Shown: positions 19,101-30,312 of the stretch, piece after piece
How positions within the stretch are numbered: position 1 is the stretch's first letter
How the letters are laid out: each line of letters starts with the position of its first letter
From: Spodoptera frugiperda
Lineage: Eukaryota; Arthropoda; Insecta; Lepidoptera; Noctuidae
Reading direction: 5' to 3'
Assembly: GCF_023101765.2 (NCBI RefSeq)
Contig: NC_064238.1
Location: forward strand, 4,276,001-4,340,000
Length of the DNA stretch: 64,000 bases
Notes under the pieces: model-generated
Told to the model about the DNA's origin: nothing
What the model saw: the letters and a program-made list of their open reading frames with translations, nothing else
Databases searched by the model: none
Made by a program: the position numbers and the translations under genes

Positions 19101-21134
19101 ACGAACCGATTTGCACGGTTTTGCATTCGTTAGAAAGGTCTCGGGCTCCGTGAGGTTTATAGAAAAGAAAAAATCGGTAAAAATTTATGAGAAAAGCAAG
19201 AAAACGGCAAATAATTGGTGGCAAAATGGAGTTCGCGGGTTTGCTAGTTATTAATAAAGCTCTTTAAATGTACAATAATGTATATTCCACAAACCTTTAA
19301 CTAAGTATTCATAATAAGAATCGACACCGCCGCCGATGCCCGCATCCTGTGCTGTCCAGCGGCCCGTCATGACGTCTATGTGGTTACCCACCAGACCTAT
19401 TGGTGATTTGTGATGATATAATGCTAGAAGTGCATTATAAGCAACCTATAAACCATAATTTTAAGCTTTTACATAGTAAAATAAAACATTAAATCATTGT
19501 CGATTCCTCAAAAATGTTAAACAGCACTTTTATTGCATGCTCACTATTCAGTATGGTTCCACTCTATATAAAAAGCTAGTCTTAAATACAGTGGAATAAC
19601 TATTAAAAAATATTAAGATAGAACCAAAAAATATTTATTCAACAGATGCACTTACTCAACAAATAAAGCAGTAAATTAACTAAAACTATGGTTTACTCAC
19701 GTAAATTAATGGAGAAAAGCTCAACTAATTTCGAGTCCCAGAGGGACTCTTCATTATGAGCTGCGTGCACAGACGTGCCGCGTCGTGCAAAACTAGTAGA
19801 GCTTTTCTCCATTAATTTACGAGAGTAACCATTTTTAGTTAATTTAATATGTCTCACAATAGTTATTATAAAAATGAAGCAGTAAATCGATCTACATTGA
19901 ATTTTTTCATACCTCTTCATACAAGGGATCTCCGGTGAGACGACTCAATGTCCCAAACTCTATAATGAATGTGCCCACACCAGCTGTGCAGGTAACACTT
20001 GTCTCTCCAGGAGGCACACCAGACCTCAGGTTGATAGTTCCATAAGGCATACCAGTTGTGGTATCAAATGCCGCAATCAGCCTTTGTGCTACATCTTCAG
20101 CCAGTCTTAGAAGTGGCCCATTACATGGCCAGCCTGGTTCTAGTTTCATGCCTGTTCTGGATAATGGTACAGAAATATTTAATATTAATTAATGGTCAAA
20201 GTACTGATATCACAGTTTTTATGTAACTTTGTTATTTTTTTAAATTTGTAAATAACAAGCTGACAGGGCAAACTTTGTACTGCCTCAAACATTATTTTCT
20301 CATCTTTTAAACCTTCCCTGTACTACAACAAATAATACAAGACCAAAATTTAACCAATCACTCCATCCATTCTTGAGTTTTAGCAAGACTAAGAAACAGC
20401 AATTGATTTTTTTAATATAACTAGATTGAAGATTTATAGGTAACCATATTTTTGCCTGGATTTGTATTGAAACAATATCATAATCTTTTAACACTTACCT
20501 ATGTGACAATAGATGAGCACTCAACAGTCCTCCAATTATCCTAATATTAGTTTCAAATACAGACACATTTATGTCTGCATCAAAGTCCTTCTTTTGTAAA
20601 ACTAATTCTACAACTCGGTTGAACTCAGTGTAGTTTCCCATTATAGCTAGAGTGTCTAGAGCGTCAATGAGGGTGAGCGAATAGCTTCCCCATGTATCCA
20701 CGCCGTCACAGCTCAGCGGCCGCAATTCATCGTAAGGATATGCATATCGTAAGTAGCTATCATAAGCATGTTGGAACATTTCACGCACCTCTTCTCTGTA
20801 ACAAAAGTGATGTTTATTATAATATATAGTGACTATGGTATAATTATCCTTATCTCATAAGGATATATTTTTAAATAAAATTTTATTTTTAGTCAAAAAG
20901 AAACAGTATTTTGTTAGGGACACTTCCAATTAGATATGGTTGAATAAGAATTAATAAAATGGGACATATTTTATGATCACATATGAGAATGCGATTAATT
21001 TACAGCCCGTACTAATTATTATTAATAATTATTTACCTGAGCTTTAATATATCAGCTTTTTTGTAAACTCTAACAGCAAAACTTGTATCACAGCCATAGC
21101 CTACAAATAGAAGGAATATAACCAACTTAAACAT
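16133..21134 (-). CDS. EDEM2: ER degradation-enhancing alpha-mannosidase-like protein 2 (GH47)
   Basis: Eight minus-strand exons: 21037-21134, 20499-20795, 19913-20156, 19295-19445, 18265-18444, 17616-17872, 16975-17219 and 16133-16823. They join in phase to 720 residues. EDEM2 trims mannose from misfolded glycoproteins in the ER so that they enter ER-associated degradation. A signal peptide (FKLVIFLLFVGYG) precedes a full GH47 domain with AYPYDELRPLSCDGVDTWGS, ALDTLAIMGN, FETNIRIIGGLLSAH, GMPYGTINL, TCTAGVGTFIIEFG, VGNHIDVMTG, YPLRPELIESIMYLYR, RMESFFLAET and TEAHPIDP. The last exon adds an acidic Asn/Glu-rich extension of about 200 residues, longer than the vertebrate tail. The order of motifs, and the sequence TGMPYG after LEPGWPCNGPLLR, fit EDEM2 better than EDEM1 or EDEM3. 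Introns contain three tandem Helitrons and two MITEs. Confidence 0.92.
17325..17514. mobile_element. MITE, TTATCGGCTTACTCACGTA family
   Basis: Terminal repeats of about 45 bp: attattatgttatcggcttac on the left, with gtaagccgataacataataa on the right. The inner parts tgtttgacgaggaactcgac and gttccttgtcaaacagttac also pair. It lies in the EDEM2 intron between the exons at 17219 and 17616. Relatives: 1932-2035, 19690-19831 and 51345-51478. Confidence 0.8.
18653..18839 (+). mobile_element. Helitron, tandem copy 1 of 3
   Basis: Starts TCTATAATATAAAAATAAG and ends gccgggtttgctag. Internal landmarks are ccttcctgacgctataactc and acgaaccgatttccacggtt. Copy 2 follows without any spacer. EDEM2 intron. 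Confidence 0.78.
18840..19044 (+). mobile_element. Helitron, tandem copy 2 of 3
   Basis: Starts TCTATTATATAAAAATAAGT directly after the CTAG of copy 1 and ends gccaggtttgctag. Same interior as copy 1, with a short insertion before the end. Confidence 0.78.
19045..19247 (+). mobile_element. Helitron, tandem copy 3 of 3
   Basis: Starts TCTATTATATAAAAATAAGT directly after the CTAG of copy 2 and ends gttcgcgggtttgctag, followed by T. A fourth, single copy of the family, reversed, lies at 52930-53126. Confidence 0.78.
19690..19831. mobile_element. MITE, 142 bp
   Basis: The arms ggtttactcacgtaaattaa, then tggagaaaagctc, pair with gagcttttctcca, then ttaatttacgagagtaacc. The arms are about 38 bp. 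EDEM2 intron; same terminal motif as the element at 17325. Confidence 0.78.
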
Positions 21135-22276
21135 ATTTTTCTATAACTGACTGTCTTAAATTCACTGAGTTTTAATCATTTATGATATTTTCATTCTATT
21201 TTTTATAATATTTATCAATTCTAATACGACTTGACTGTCTTATTACAGCTGTATCTGTTTACGTCGAATTGTCAGTGTCAAATATGTGCCAAAATAATAA
21301 ATGTCACAATGACAATGCCAGCTAGTCTTCCAGAGACTAAATGTTTTTTTTTCGATTGATACATAGGAAATTAAGTTCCAACTTAGACTGAGAATCTCTC
21401 GACTAGGAGTTTTCTCAGTATGACCTATACGTCTTTATGTATGTTTGTGCGCGATTATCTCGCGTCTGACTGAACCAATTTTAACACGGTTTTCAACATA
21501 GTATTTTTCAAACTTAGGAAGTTTTAGGTATATTACTCGATTTAATATACACAATTGTAAATATAATGTTCCTCAATGTCTAGAATAAGGTAAAGACTAG
21601 TATAATTACGAATGAAAAGATAATAAGGTATTGTGTAGTTCAAATATAATTTGGTTTCAGAGTCCTAATAGTATAAAATATATTCGCAATTCGCTCGTTA
21701 CACAAACAGTTTAAACAAGTTAAGTGTTGCATCCCATGCACATATTATTATGTCTACTGGTTTACGAACAAATGTTTTAAAATATCGAGGTAATTATTAA
21801 TACCAATTTAAATGTATTTTATAATATAATAATGCAATTGAAGTCTTATAGTGATGCAAATTAATAGAATGTATAAAAGATCTGAGACATTTTTATTTAC
21901 TAAAAACAGAACATGCCAATAAAACAACGGTTGAAACCATAAAGTTTTTAATGTCCATAGACAATAGAGTACAATTTTGTAACTCGCGATTTCATTGGAC
22001 CAAATTTAAATTACCACAGACAAGAGAATAACGTAAACTACAACAGCTGAAACTTCTAAAATGTCTCTTGTCCGTTGACGCTTCGCTTGCGTTTTGAGGG
22101 TGGATTTTAACAAAACCGCCACATATTTCTTAATTTACTCTCATTTTTTCAACAAAATGTGTCTTTAGTTCAAGTTATTAGCACATTTCCGCTTCGGTTG
22201 CCATTCTTGCATTCGCGTGGTCCGTGTTTGTCCGGTCTGGTATTTCATTTCATTAGTGTTTACGGAAGCGGGGGCA
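21135..22276. promoter_or_regulatory. Divergent intergenic region EDEM2 / cyclin A
   Basis: 1.1 kb separates the ATGs of two divergently transcribed genes. It holds CCAAT-type boxes (cattggacca near 21994), a TTTCCGC E2F-like string near 22186 and a repeat relic (gcgcgattatctcgcgtctg near 21449). Promoter activity for both genes is inferred from position; no core element is certain. Confidence 0.45.
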
Positions 22277-25200
22277 ATGGCTTTTAGAATACATGAAGAT
22301 CAAGAAAATGCCTCTTTAGGCTTAAGAAAAGACAGTGCTGATGTGTTTGCTAATCAACGTCGAGCCCTGGGCGACCTCAGCCAGTTTGCATGCAACCAAA
22401 GTCGGAACTTGAAACTCGTAAGTATACTCCGGTGGGGTAAGTTTGTGTTGTTTTTTACTTGTTCAGTTTTCTTAAAACAGTTTGTTTGTAGCCGGGGCTG
22501 ACAAACGGGGCTTGCAAAGGTCAAGATGAGAACAGGACAATGCGTCAGATTAAAAATGAAAAGAACATCGTACCACCCGTGGCGCAATTTCGCGCCTTTA
22601 GTGTTTATGAAGACAAACCCACGGAGGCCGAGGTCAAGAAAAGAGAGCACACATTTAAGCCGTTTGTTGCTAAAGATACGAAGAAGGATAGCATATTTGT
22701 CAGTAACGAGAGTACGAAAACGCTGTGCCTTCAAGCTGAGAAGAAACCAGATCGGTTGATCGAACCGCCTTCAGTTCGGTAAGTTTCCAAGTTAACCTTT
22801 ATTTTGTAACCTAACTCTAGAAGTTGGGATTTTTACCCACTATACTCGTATTGTATTATAAGTTGTCTACCTACATAATATCAGAAATAATAAAATGCCA
22901 TGAAACTTTGTGAATTGGAAATGGTAATTACATGTTCTTTTTATAACATCTAAACAAACCCTTAGTTTACTTGCATTTGCTTAAAGGAAAATCATTTTGG
23001 CTAGCTTTGAGATTTGGGGTTCTATAACCTAAATAATTTCACTTTTATTCATATTATATTCAAAGCCTATTATGCTGTTACTCTAGTACTGTTTTACATG
23101 CAAAAGTTTGGGCATGCATATTCCTTTTTACTTTGAAACTACTCAACAGGTCTTGTTGAAATTTGGTATAGATGTAGCATGTTTGGCACATGAAAAACTG
23201 TTAATGATAATTTTAAAGAAACCCATAACCTATGAATCTAACATCTTGTAATGGGTTTAACCTTAGTTTTTATGGATTACATTCTACTACATGACAAGAC
23301 TTAGCATTGTTGTTTGATAATAATATCAACTTGCATACAGAATGATTTATTCCTCATTTTATGGGTTTGTTTAATTCTTCATACCTCCTATTGCCAATAG
23401 CCTCCAATTTATTTTCCTCTTGCTAGGCCTCTACAAGAGAAGAAAAATGTGGTGGAATCTCCTATGTCAGTTGGGGACACCAGTGTGCTCTCTATGTCAA
23501 TCTCCAAGAATGAGAGTCAGATCATTGATGATGAAGATGATGACACGACCACTGCTCAGACTGATCGGGAGATGTTCTTCCATGTGGTGGAATACCGACA
23601 AGACATTTACGAGTACATGAAGGAGATTGAGGTAATTATTGTTACATTATTTTCTTATAAGCTTTTTAGATAATGAAAGAAGTTCATTACTGTCATTTTG
23701 ATATGAATTTAAGGTCACAGTAATTAGGCCAAATAACATTAGTCTTAAAACAGCAATTAATATTGTTTATCTAATTGCAATTTTAATTGCTTTGTGGTCA
23801 AATGTTGATTGTCCTCACAAGAAACCCGTTCATCAATATACATTATACAATATCAGTTAGAAATTTTACTAGAAATGCAAGAAATGGATTTGACCTACAT
23901 TATATTTTGCTGGGCATTCAAAATGGTATATATTAAGTAAATTTTGTGTATAAACAAAAAAATACAGCATTTGCAGTTCTACAGTAATGCAATGTGTATT
24001 GAAACAAACATAATAGTTGACTGAACTGTGTAAAGGTTTATTTTTTAGTAGTTAGAAAAGAAATTACACTCTATTATTTGTGAACTTTCTGCTGTAATCC
24101 AGCAATGAAATATGTAACTAAAACATATCACTTGAAAGATGTAAGTGCTAGTAGTAGTAATCAATATTAAATACCTGTTTATGCTAAAGTAACCATATTT
24201 TTGGAAATGGTATAGGATACTATATAATAGACATCTTTCATAAAATTTTATGAAGTTCTGTAATACATCTAATCTAAAACAACAGATGGCATAACTTAAA
24301 CAAAATTTATTTAACATTTTATATTCTTCTTAAATAATTTGTCAATATTTTTAGGCAAAGAACAGAGCCAACCCCCGCTACATGCGCAAACAGCCTGACA
24401 TCACCCACATGATGCGCTCTATCCTCATTGACTGGCTGGTTGAAGTGTGTGATGAGTACAACCAGCAGAGTGAGACCCTGCATCTGGCGGTGTCATATGT
24501 AGACAGGTTCCTGTCCTACATGAGTGTTGTGCGGACTAAACTACAGCTTGTGGGCACGGCTGCTACTTACATTGCTGCGTAAGTATTGGACCTCTTTGAA
24601 AATGTGTTGATCAAACCTTATCTTGATTCTTAATCGACTAATCAAGCCATGATAAAAGTGGACTTTGCAAGGATGACATACATAGTATGCATGCATAGAA
24701 ATTATAAATTTTTATTTCGAGGCTTGTAGTTGAAGATTGTAGTACAGTAAAGAACAAGTTGTTCTAGAGTTCTATTGTAAAGGTTATGTAAATACCAATT
24801 TTTCTTTATTTTACCACAGCAAATATGAAGAAGTGTATCCACCAGAAGTGTCAGAGTTTGTGTACATCACAGACGACACATACACGAAGCGCGAGGTACT
24901 TCGCATGGAACATCTCATCCTGAAAGTCCTGTCATTCGATCTGTCGACGCCAACCTCCCTCGCCTTCTTGTCTCACTACTGCATTTCAAATGGACTCTCT
25001 AAGAAGACATTCCATCTTGCTGCTGTAAGTATTGAACTCTTTAATTCAATAAGTTATTTGTCTCATACATGTAATGTAATGTTCAGTTCAAATGTTGAAG
25101 TTCTGGCGCCAAGCTAATCTTATTAACTTTTCTCTCAACAGTACCTTGCCGAACTTTGCTTGCTGGAGGCAGACCCCTACCTGCAATTCAAGCCATCAAT

Positions 25201-25708
25201 CATTGCGGCAAGTGCACTGGCAACCGCACGTCACTGCCTTCTGTGTGAGCGTTGCACTGGCGAGGACTGTGAGACTCGCGACTCTCGTGACGGGAAGGAG
25301 ACAAGGCCTCACGCTAGTTGTAGTGCCCTGGCCTGGCCCGCCGCACTCGTCACCTGCTCCGGCTACTCCCTGGCAGACCTCGATGCCTGCCTCCGGGAAC
25401 TTGCGCGCACACACTCTCACGCCTCGCTGCAACCTTACCAAGCTGTACCCGACAAGTACAAGAGCAACAAGTAAGTTGAAATTATTTTTTCCAAGTAACT
25501 CAGAAGAATAAGCTAATTTATTTCGTTCTGATAAGCTGAAGTATTTTACATACAAATTCGTAGCAAGTACCTAATCAAAAGTTATTTTTCGTTTAGATTT
25601 GATGGCGTGTCAACGATCGAGCCGAGGCCAATGTTCCCAGTGTCGAAGTACCAGCCTCCAGCGCCAGCCAACGCCGCCAGGCCGGCTGACAATACCCGAA
25701 GCAGCTAG
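22277..25708 (+). CDS. CycA: Cyclin A
   Basis: Seven plus-strand exons: 22277-22417, 22492-22778, 23427-23631, 24355-24578, 24820-25024, 25142-25470 and 25597-25708. They join in phase to 500 residues. Cyclin A activates CDK1/2 in S phase and G2. The N-terminus has a destruction box, RRALGDLSQF (about residues 28-37). The cyclin box carries MRSILIDWLVEVCDEY, then SYVDRFLSYMSV, KYEEVYPPEVSEFVYITDD and MEHLILKVLSFD; the second fold has YLAELCLLEADPYLQFKPS. In that fold about 28 extra, Cys-rich residues (ERCTGEDCETRDSRDGKE and on) sit between the ARHCLL helix and WPAALVTCSGY, where human cyclin A2 has a tight turn. Cyclin A is favoured over B by the MRSILIDWLVEV motif and the C-terminal fold. 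Confidence 0.93.
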
Positions 25709-27085
25709 TGAATTCCCTCGATAAATAATAAATAGGTCAACGTGTTATTTAGAATTAGTCCAATTGACTTGATTTGTATGAGCTGGATGAGTAAACCGAA
25801 TTAAGTGTTGATGCAAACTTTGTGCATGTAATATCTTTGCTCAGTCAATTGGTTATTTCAGTTTTGCAAACAATATCGTACACCTTGCTTATTCCTCGCT
25901 GAAAGTACAAAAAAACCAAATCATGGCCAGTAGGAATCTTAATTAGCTTTGTATGGCCAAAGATGTACATATTGAAATACATGCATAAGAAAATGCACCT
26001 TTCCATTCACTGAAAATAAGGTCTAAAGTAGTGGCTTACAGTATCAATACAAGTATTGTTGTTGCCAAGCAAGGAAATAAAACGCGCAACTATTTAGGGC
26101 CTCTTATGCTTTATGAGGTACTGATATTTTTTTAACAGCTGATATTTGCTTCGCAGTGGAGCATGTAAGGTGAGTACTAAATGTTTCTCCATATGTCTAA
26201 TTTGAAACCAAGACTTTATTACACTTATCCTATCTCGATATGAAGAGACTAGATCTGTTGGATAATTACGTATATTGATTGGGATATTTTGTGAGTTGTT
26301 ATGCTAGTTTTAGTCTTAACATTTTCCTATGGAAATAAAAATAAAACTTCGACTTCTGTTAGCATGTGAGATCTTTTTGCTTATTATGTATTGTGATTTT
26401 ATGGTTGCATGACGAGTGGTCCTCAGGCATCACACTTTGTGAAAACTTAATACCCTCTAACTACAAAAACAAATAATTATTATCAAAGAATTCTTTTAAA
26501 AATACCGTTTTCCTACTCCAAACACTCGCCTAGACCATAATTTATGTACAAATGTTAAACTTAGGTTTGTATCTATTTTATGTCATAACCCTTCTGTGTT
26601 CATTGGAGGTCTTCCGTGCTTTCCACTTACCTAGTTACTGTATGAACTTTTTGCTTAACCATTTTGTGATTGTGTTTGATTCGAATAAAGGTACACACAC
26701 CGGGACCAAGACTAGGTAATTTCATAGATAATCAAGATGTCATTTGATGGAAATTCTACAGGGTTTTGTAACTTAGCTCTTAGAAATCTACATTTACAAA
26801 GCTTTTGAATTGAGCATTACGTTTTTCTAATTGGGAAATTAGTTCTGTTTATGATTCGTAATAATTTAATTTTTTCATATTACAATTGATAATAATTAAG
26901 CAGCATTTAAGTGCTATGTTTGTTAGTAAATTATTATTTTTGAGATGTAAGGTATGTTTTTAATATTGCTTAGTTTTTAATGTAATTTAATATAATAATA
27001 TAATCGATATTTTTCTCCAGTTTTGTAAATGGAGGTAAGTACGAGTACCTTTATTGGTAATATAGTATTTTAAATAAATAATCAT
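25709..27085 (+). other. Cyclin A 3' UTR region
   Basis: AT-rich, with no coding likeness. AATAAA signals occur shortly after the stop (near 25722) and again near 27072, so short and long 3' ends are both possible. No repeats recognised with confidence. Confidence 0.45.
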
Positions 27086-29393
27086 GTTGTTTTATTCACA
27101 ATACACATCATTTATTTTAATTATATAGATGCGTTGTGCAGTACGGGTTGGGAGATTCCGAATTGTTATGGTACTTCCACGTAAAATATATTTCTGGTGA
27201 TGCGACAAATTGTCACTTTATTGAGTTGCCTATATTAGCTGTATGTATTCGTGGTGGCTAAGATGTGTGCTAGACGAGCTACGGTCAAATCTATTTGGAG
27301 ATCGTCTGCGTCAGCGTAGCGACGCAAAGTCGCGGCGCGCCCCAGAATGTAAAGTCGCACTACAAAATACAGCACAACTGACAGAAATAATTAAAACGAG
27401 TACTGAATTTCTTTAACTTCATATATTTTATCTTAAGAAAATATAATTTCCTTATTTTTAAATCTTGATGTGCGAGGTCATTTAGAATAATTAAGAAATA
27501 TTTGTACTGTTGACTTGCTGTAGAACGATTCGGTGGTTTTATGAGTTGTGCTTCTCTTGTGTGTACACATTGCCCAATCCTTTTTTCGTTGAATTTGAAC
27601 CTGAAACAAAACCATCATCAACATTAAATGCACAGTTCCAAAATTTGCAATTACTCTTGCGTAACCGTCCATTTATAATATAAAAAGTTCCTCTGCATGG
27701 TAGGTAATGCTAATTGCGGTTTGTATCGGCCATATTTGAATTTACGGCTTGTGCGCGTGCGCATGGCATTTTAAACGGTCTCCAGCTGCAGATATTATTC
27801 GCAAGCAAGCTATCGTAAAATCTTGGAGATATAAAACACCTCTGTATGTTCCGTATCCGTATAAATATCCGTAGTAATACATCGATGCGTACTGTGTTGG
27901 TATAAGTCGTTATTAAATTAAACGTCGAGTTGGAAAGATAAATACATTTACACACATATGGATGGGATGGATCTAACTACATACCAGCGATACCAGTAAT
28001 GGAGAAAGATATTACACGGGTTTATTTTTAAGGTTTCTGCATTCTGTTTGTATAAACGGTAATGTTGGCAAGTAACGCGAAACGGGCGAGAAACATCTAC
28101 ATGCTCTGTGTTTCCAGGAAGCTTCTAACTAAAACAACGTGCTAATACACCCATTTCAATTTGTTTTAACCTTCAAATGCTCGCCAATTTTGCGTCTGAT
28201 ACACGAGACAAACAATTTAAATCTTGGAATCGGCAGCAGTTGTGACTTGTGAGCCGAGAGACGTGCACAAATATAATAAATCATGTGCCATTCAGTCTGT
28301 GTGTCGCGCGGCGAGATATTTGTAGCGCGATAACAGTTCAACGTAGGACGAGTCACACAGTCACACGCGACTTTTGTTTTTGTTGTTATCACTCCATTTT
28401 TTATACGTAAACCCGTAATTAAGTGGGACCTTTTCTTCGAAAATACCGTTTCGATCGTAACAACGCGGAACTATCGTAATGTTTTATTGGCCATGACTTC
28501 CTCCCGCTAGTACTCTTGCTATACCTATTGATCTTGTCGCTATTATATAAGGACGTGTCCGGAAAATTAATAAATTGAGCATGCGTACTATTTATTAATT
28601 CAATAGATGAATATCATACTGTAGTACCTTACGTTAAAGTTCAGTTTACTTATTTCTGAATCAACAGAATAAAAATGCGACTAGGAATTTAGTGACTGCC
28701 CTTTTAGGGACCTCTTGAATATCCTCTATTGAACTATATCATTATTACGAAATAAACATGTTAGATGTATATAAATATTGAAAATTATTTTAATTTTGGG
28801 ATCGGATGAGATTGGCCACGCACAGGGCGTCACTTGCCAGAAACTGCTCTAGTTGCTTCATAAGTTTATATCTCAGGTTGGCTATAACAAGATTTGAAAA
28901 ACAAACAAACCTTTTAAAAACAAAACAAATGCAGATGCATCTGGCCAAAACGTAGTGTAGGTGTTTCGACAAAAAAATAATATAAGATTCCGTTTCTGAC
29001 TTTCCGAAGGAAGTGCGATGTGATCAACACTAAAAATAAAATAGAAGTTCGATGTTTTTAAAATATTTTATGATCGGAATTTTTCGTCAGTATGTATATT
29101 GTAGTATTATGACAACGTGCTCCTGCATGTTAAAGAATAAAGCTCCATAACGAGCCTACGAGCCACTTCCGGAGCCCCGAAAGGAAAGGAAATTCACTCG
29201 CGAATTTGCCATTCTGTGCACGATCGTGACATTGTCCCGAGTGCTCCACTGTTCCCATGCTATCTGGTTATTAATATCCATCAACACAACACACTTTACG
29301 CCTTTGTTTTGTATTGAAAAATAATAATTAGCTTCCTGAAGTTGGTAGAAAGAGAAGAATACCAATAAAGAAAAAGTTTATTTATGTAGGCAC
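27086..29393. other. Intergenic DNA, nothing identified
   Basis: No exon or domain could be supported on either strand. Short open frames (27478-27672, 28156-28392, 28790-28972 and 29156-29365, all minus) have no recognisable likeness; the last two may be transposon relics. A G+C- and CpG-rich patch near 28250-28380 could be a promoter of an unseen transcript. Confidence 0.4.
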
Positions 29394-29394
29394 A

Positions 29395-30312
29395 AAACCG
29401 ACTTCACTAAAAAAGTTAAAAATAACTTTAATTTCGGAAGTCGGTGTTTCTCGGTATTATTTGTTTGTTACACCGACTTCCGAAATTAAAGTTATTTTTA
29501 ACTTTTTTAGTGAAGTCGGTTTAATTTTTTTGTAAAAAGTATTTTATTTCACACTTTTTAGTTGCGATACTCAGTATCGCAACTAAAAAAGTTGGTTAAA
29601 GTTCTCTATCTCAATAACTACTTTATTTATTTGTATTGTCACAGTCACTTAATTAACTTTATTGTGATTTCTATGTGAGTATGATGTTCCATTGGCCATT
29701 TCTGGTCTTCTTCATCAGTTCCACCTCTTCAAAGGTTACTTTTTGACTGTAAATGCTTCAATTCTAGATAAATATACCAAAATCACTATATAGTTCCCTA
29801 TAATATTTGAGGAGTTCCCTCGATTTCTCTAAGATCCCATCATCAGATCCTAACTTGGTGACAATGGGACCACCTCAGAACTATCTACTTACGAACAAAT
29901 AAAGAATATTGAAAATCCGTCGACAATTGACGGAGTATAACTTTATTGTGATTTCTTGTGAGTATGAAGTTCCATTGGCCATTTCTGGTCTTCTTCATCA
30001 GTTCCACCTCTTCAAAGGTTACTTTTTGACTGTAAATGCTTCAATTCTAGATGAATATACCAAAATCACTATATAGTTCCCTGTAATATTTGAGGAGTTC
30101 CCTCGATTTCTCTAAGACCCCATCATCAGATCCTAACATGGTGACAATGGGACCACCTCAGAACTATCTACTTTCGAACAAAAAAGAATTTTGAAAATCC
30201 GTCGACAATTGACGGAGTATTCGATGAACAAACATACAAAAAAAAAAAAAAAAAAAAAAAACATACAAACAGCCGAACATAGTACCTCCTCCTTTTTGTG
30301 AAGTCGGTAAAA
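29395..30312. mobile_element. Composite palindromic repeat element
   Basis: The ends are accgacttcac (about 29397) and gtgaagtcggt (about 30299-30309), in inverted orientation. Inside are, in order: a 53-bp-arm palindrome (29395-29447 / 29470-29522); a near-perfect hairpin (29554-29571 / 29573-29591, ttagttgcgatact core); two tandem units of about 283 bp (29655-29938 and 29939-30220); and an A-run of about 24 (30238-30261). The terminal motif is common among lepidopteran repeats, but this exact architecture was not recognised. Confidence 0.65.
29655..30220 (+). repeat. Two tandem direct repeats of about 283 bp
   Basis: Unit 1 (29655-29938) and unit 2 (29939-30220) share gttccattggccatttctgg, gatcctaacatggtgacaat (cttggtgacaat in unit 1) and the end ccgtcgacaattgacggagt. 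They differ at a few bases and by a 2-base deletion, so the duplication is fairly recent. Confidence 0.85.

Noticed and set aside
29156..29365. Minus-strand 69-codon frame
   Set aside because: No domain recognised and next to a repeat element; too little evidence to call a gene.
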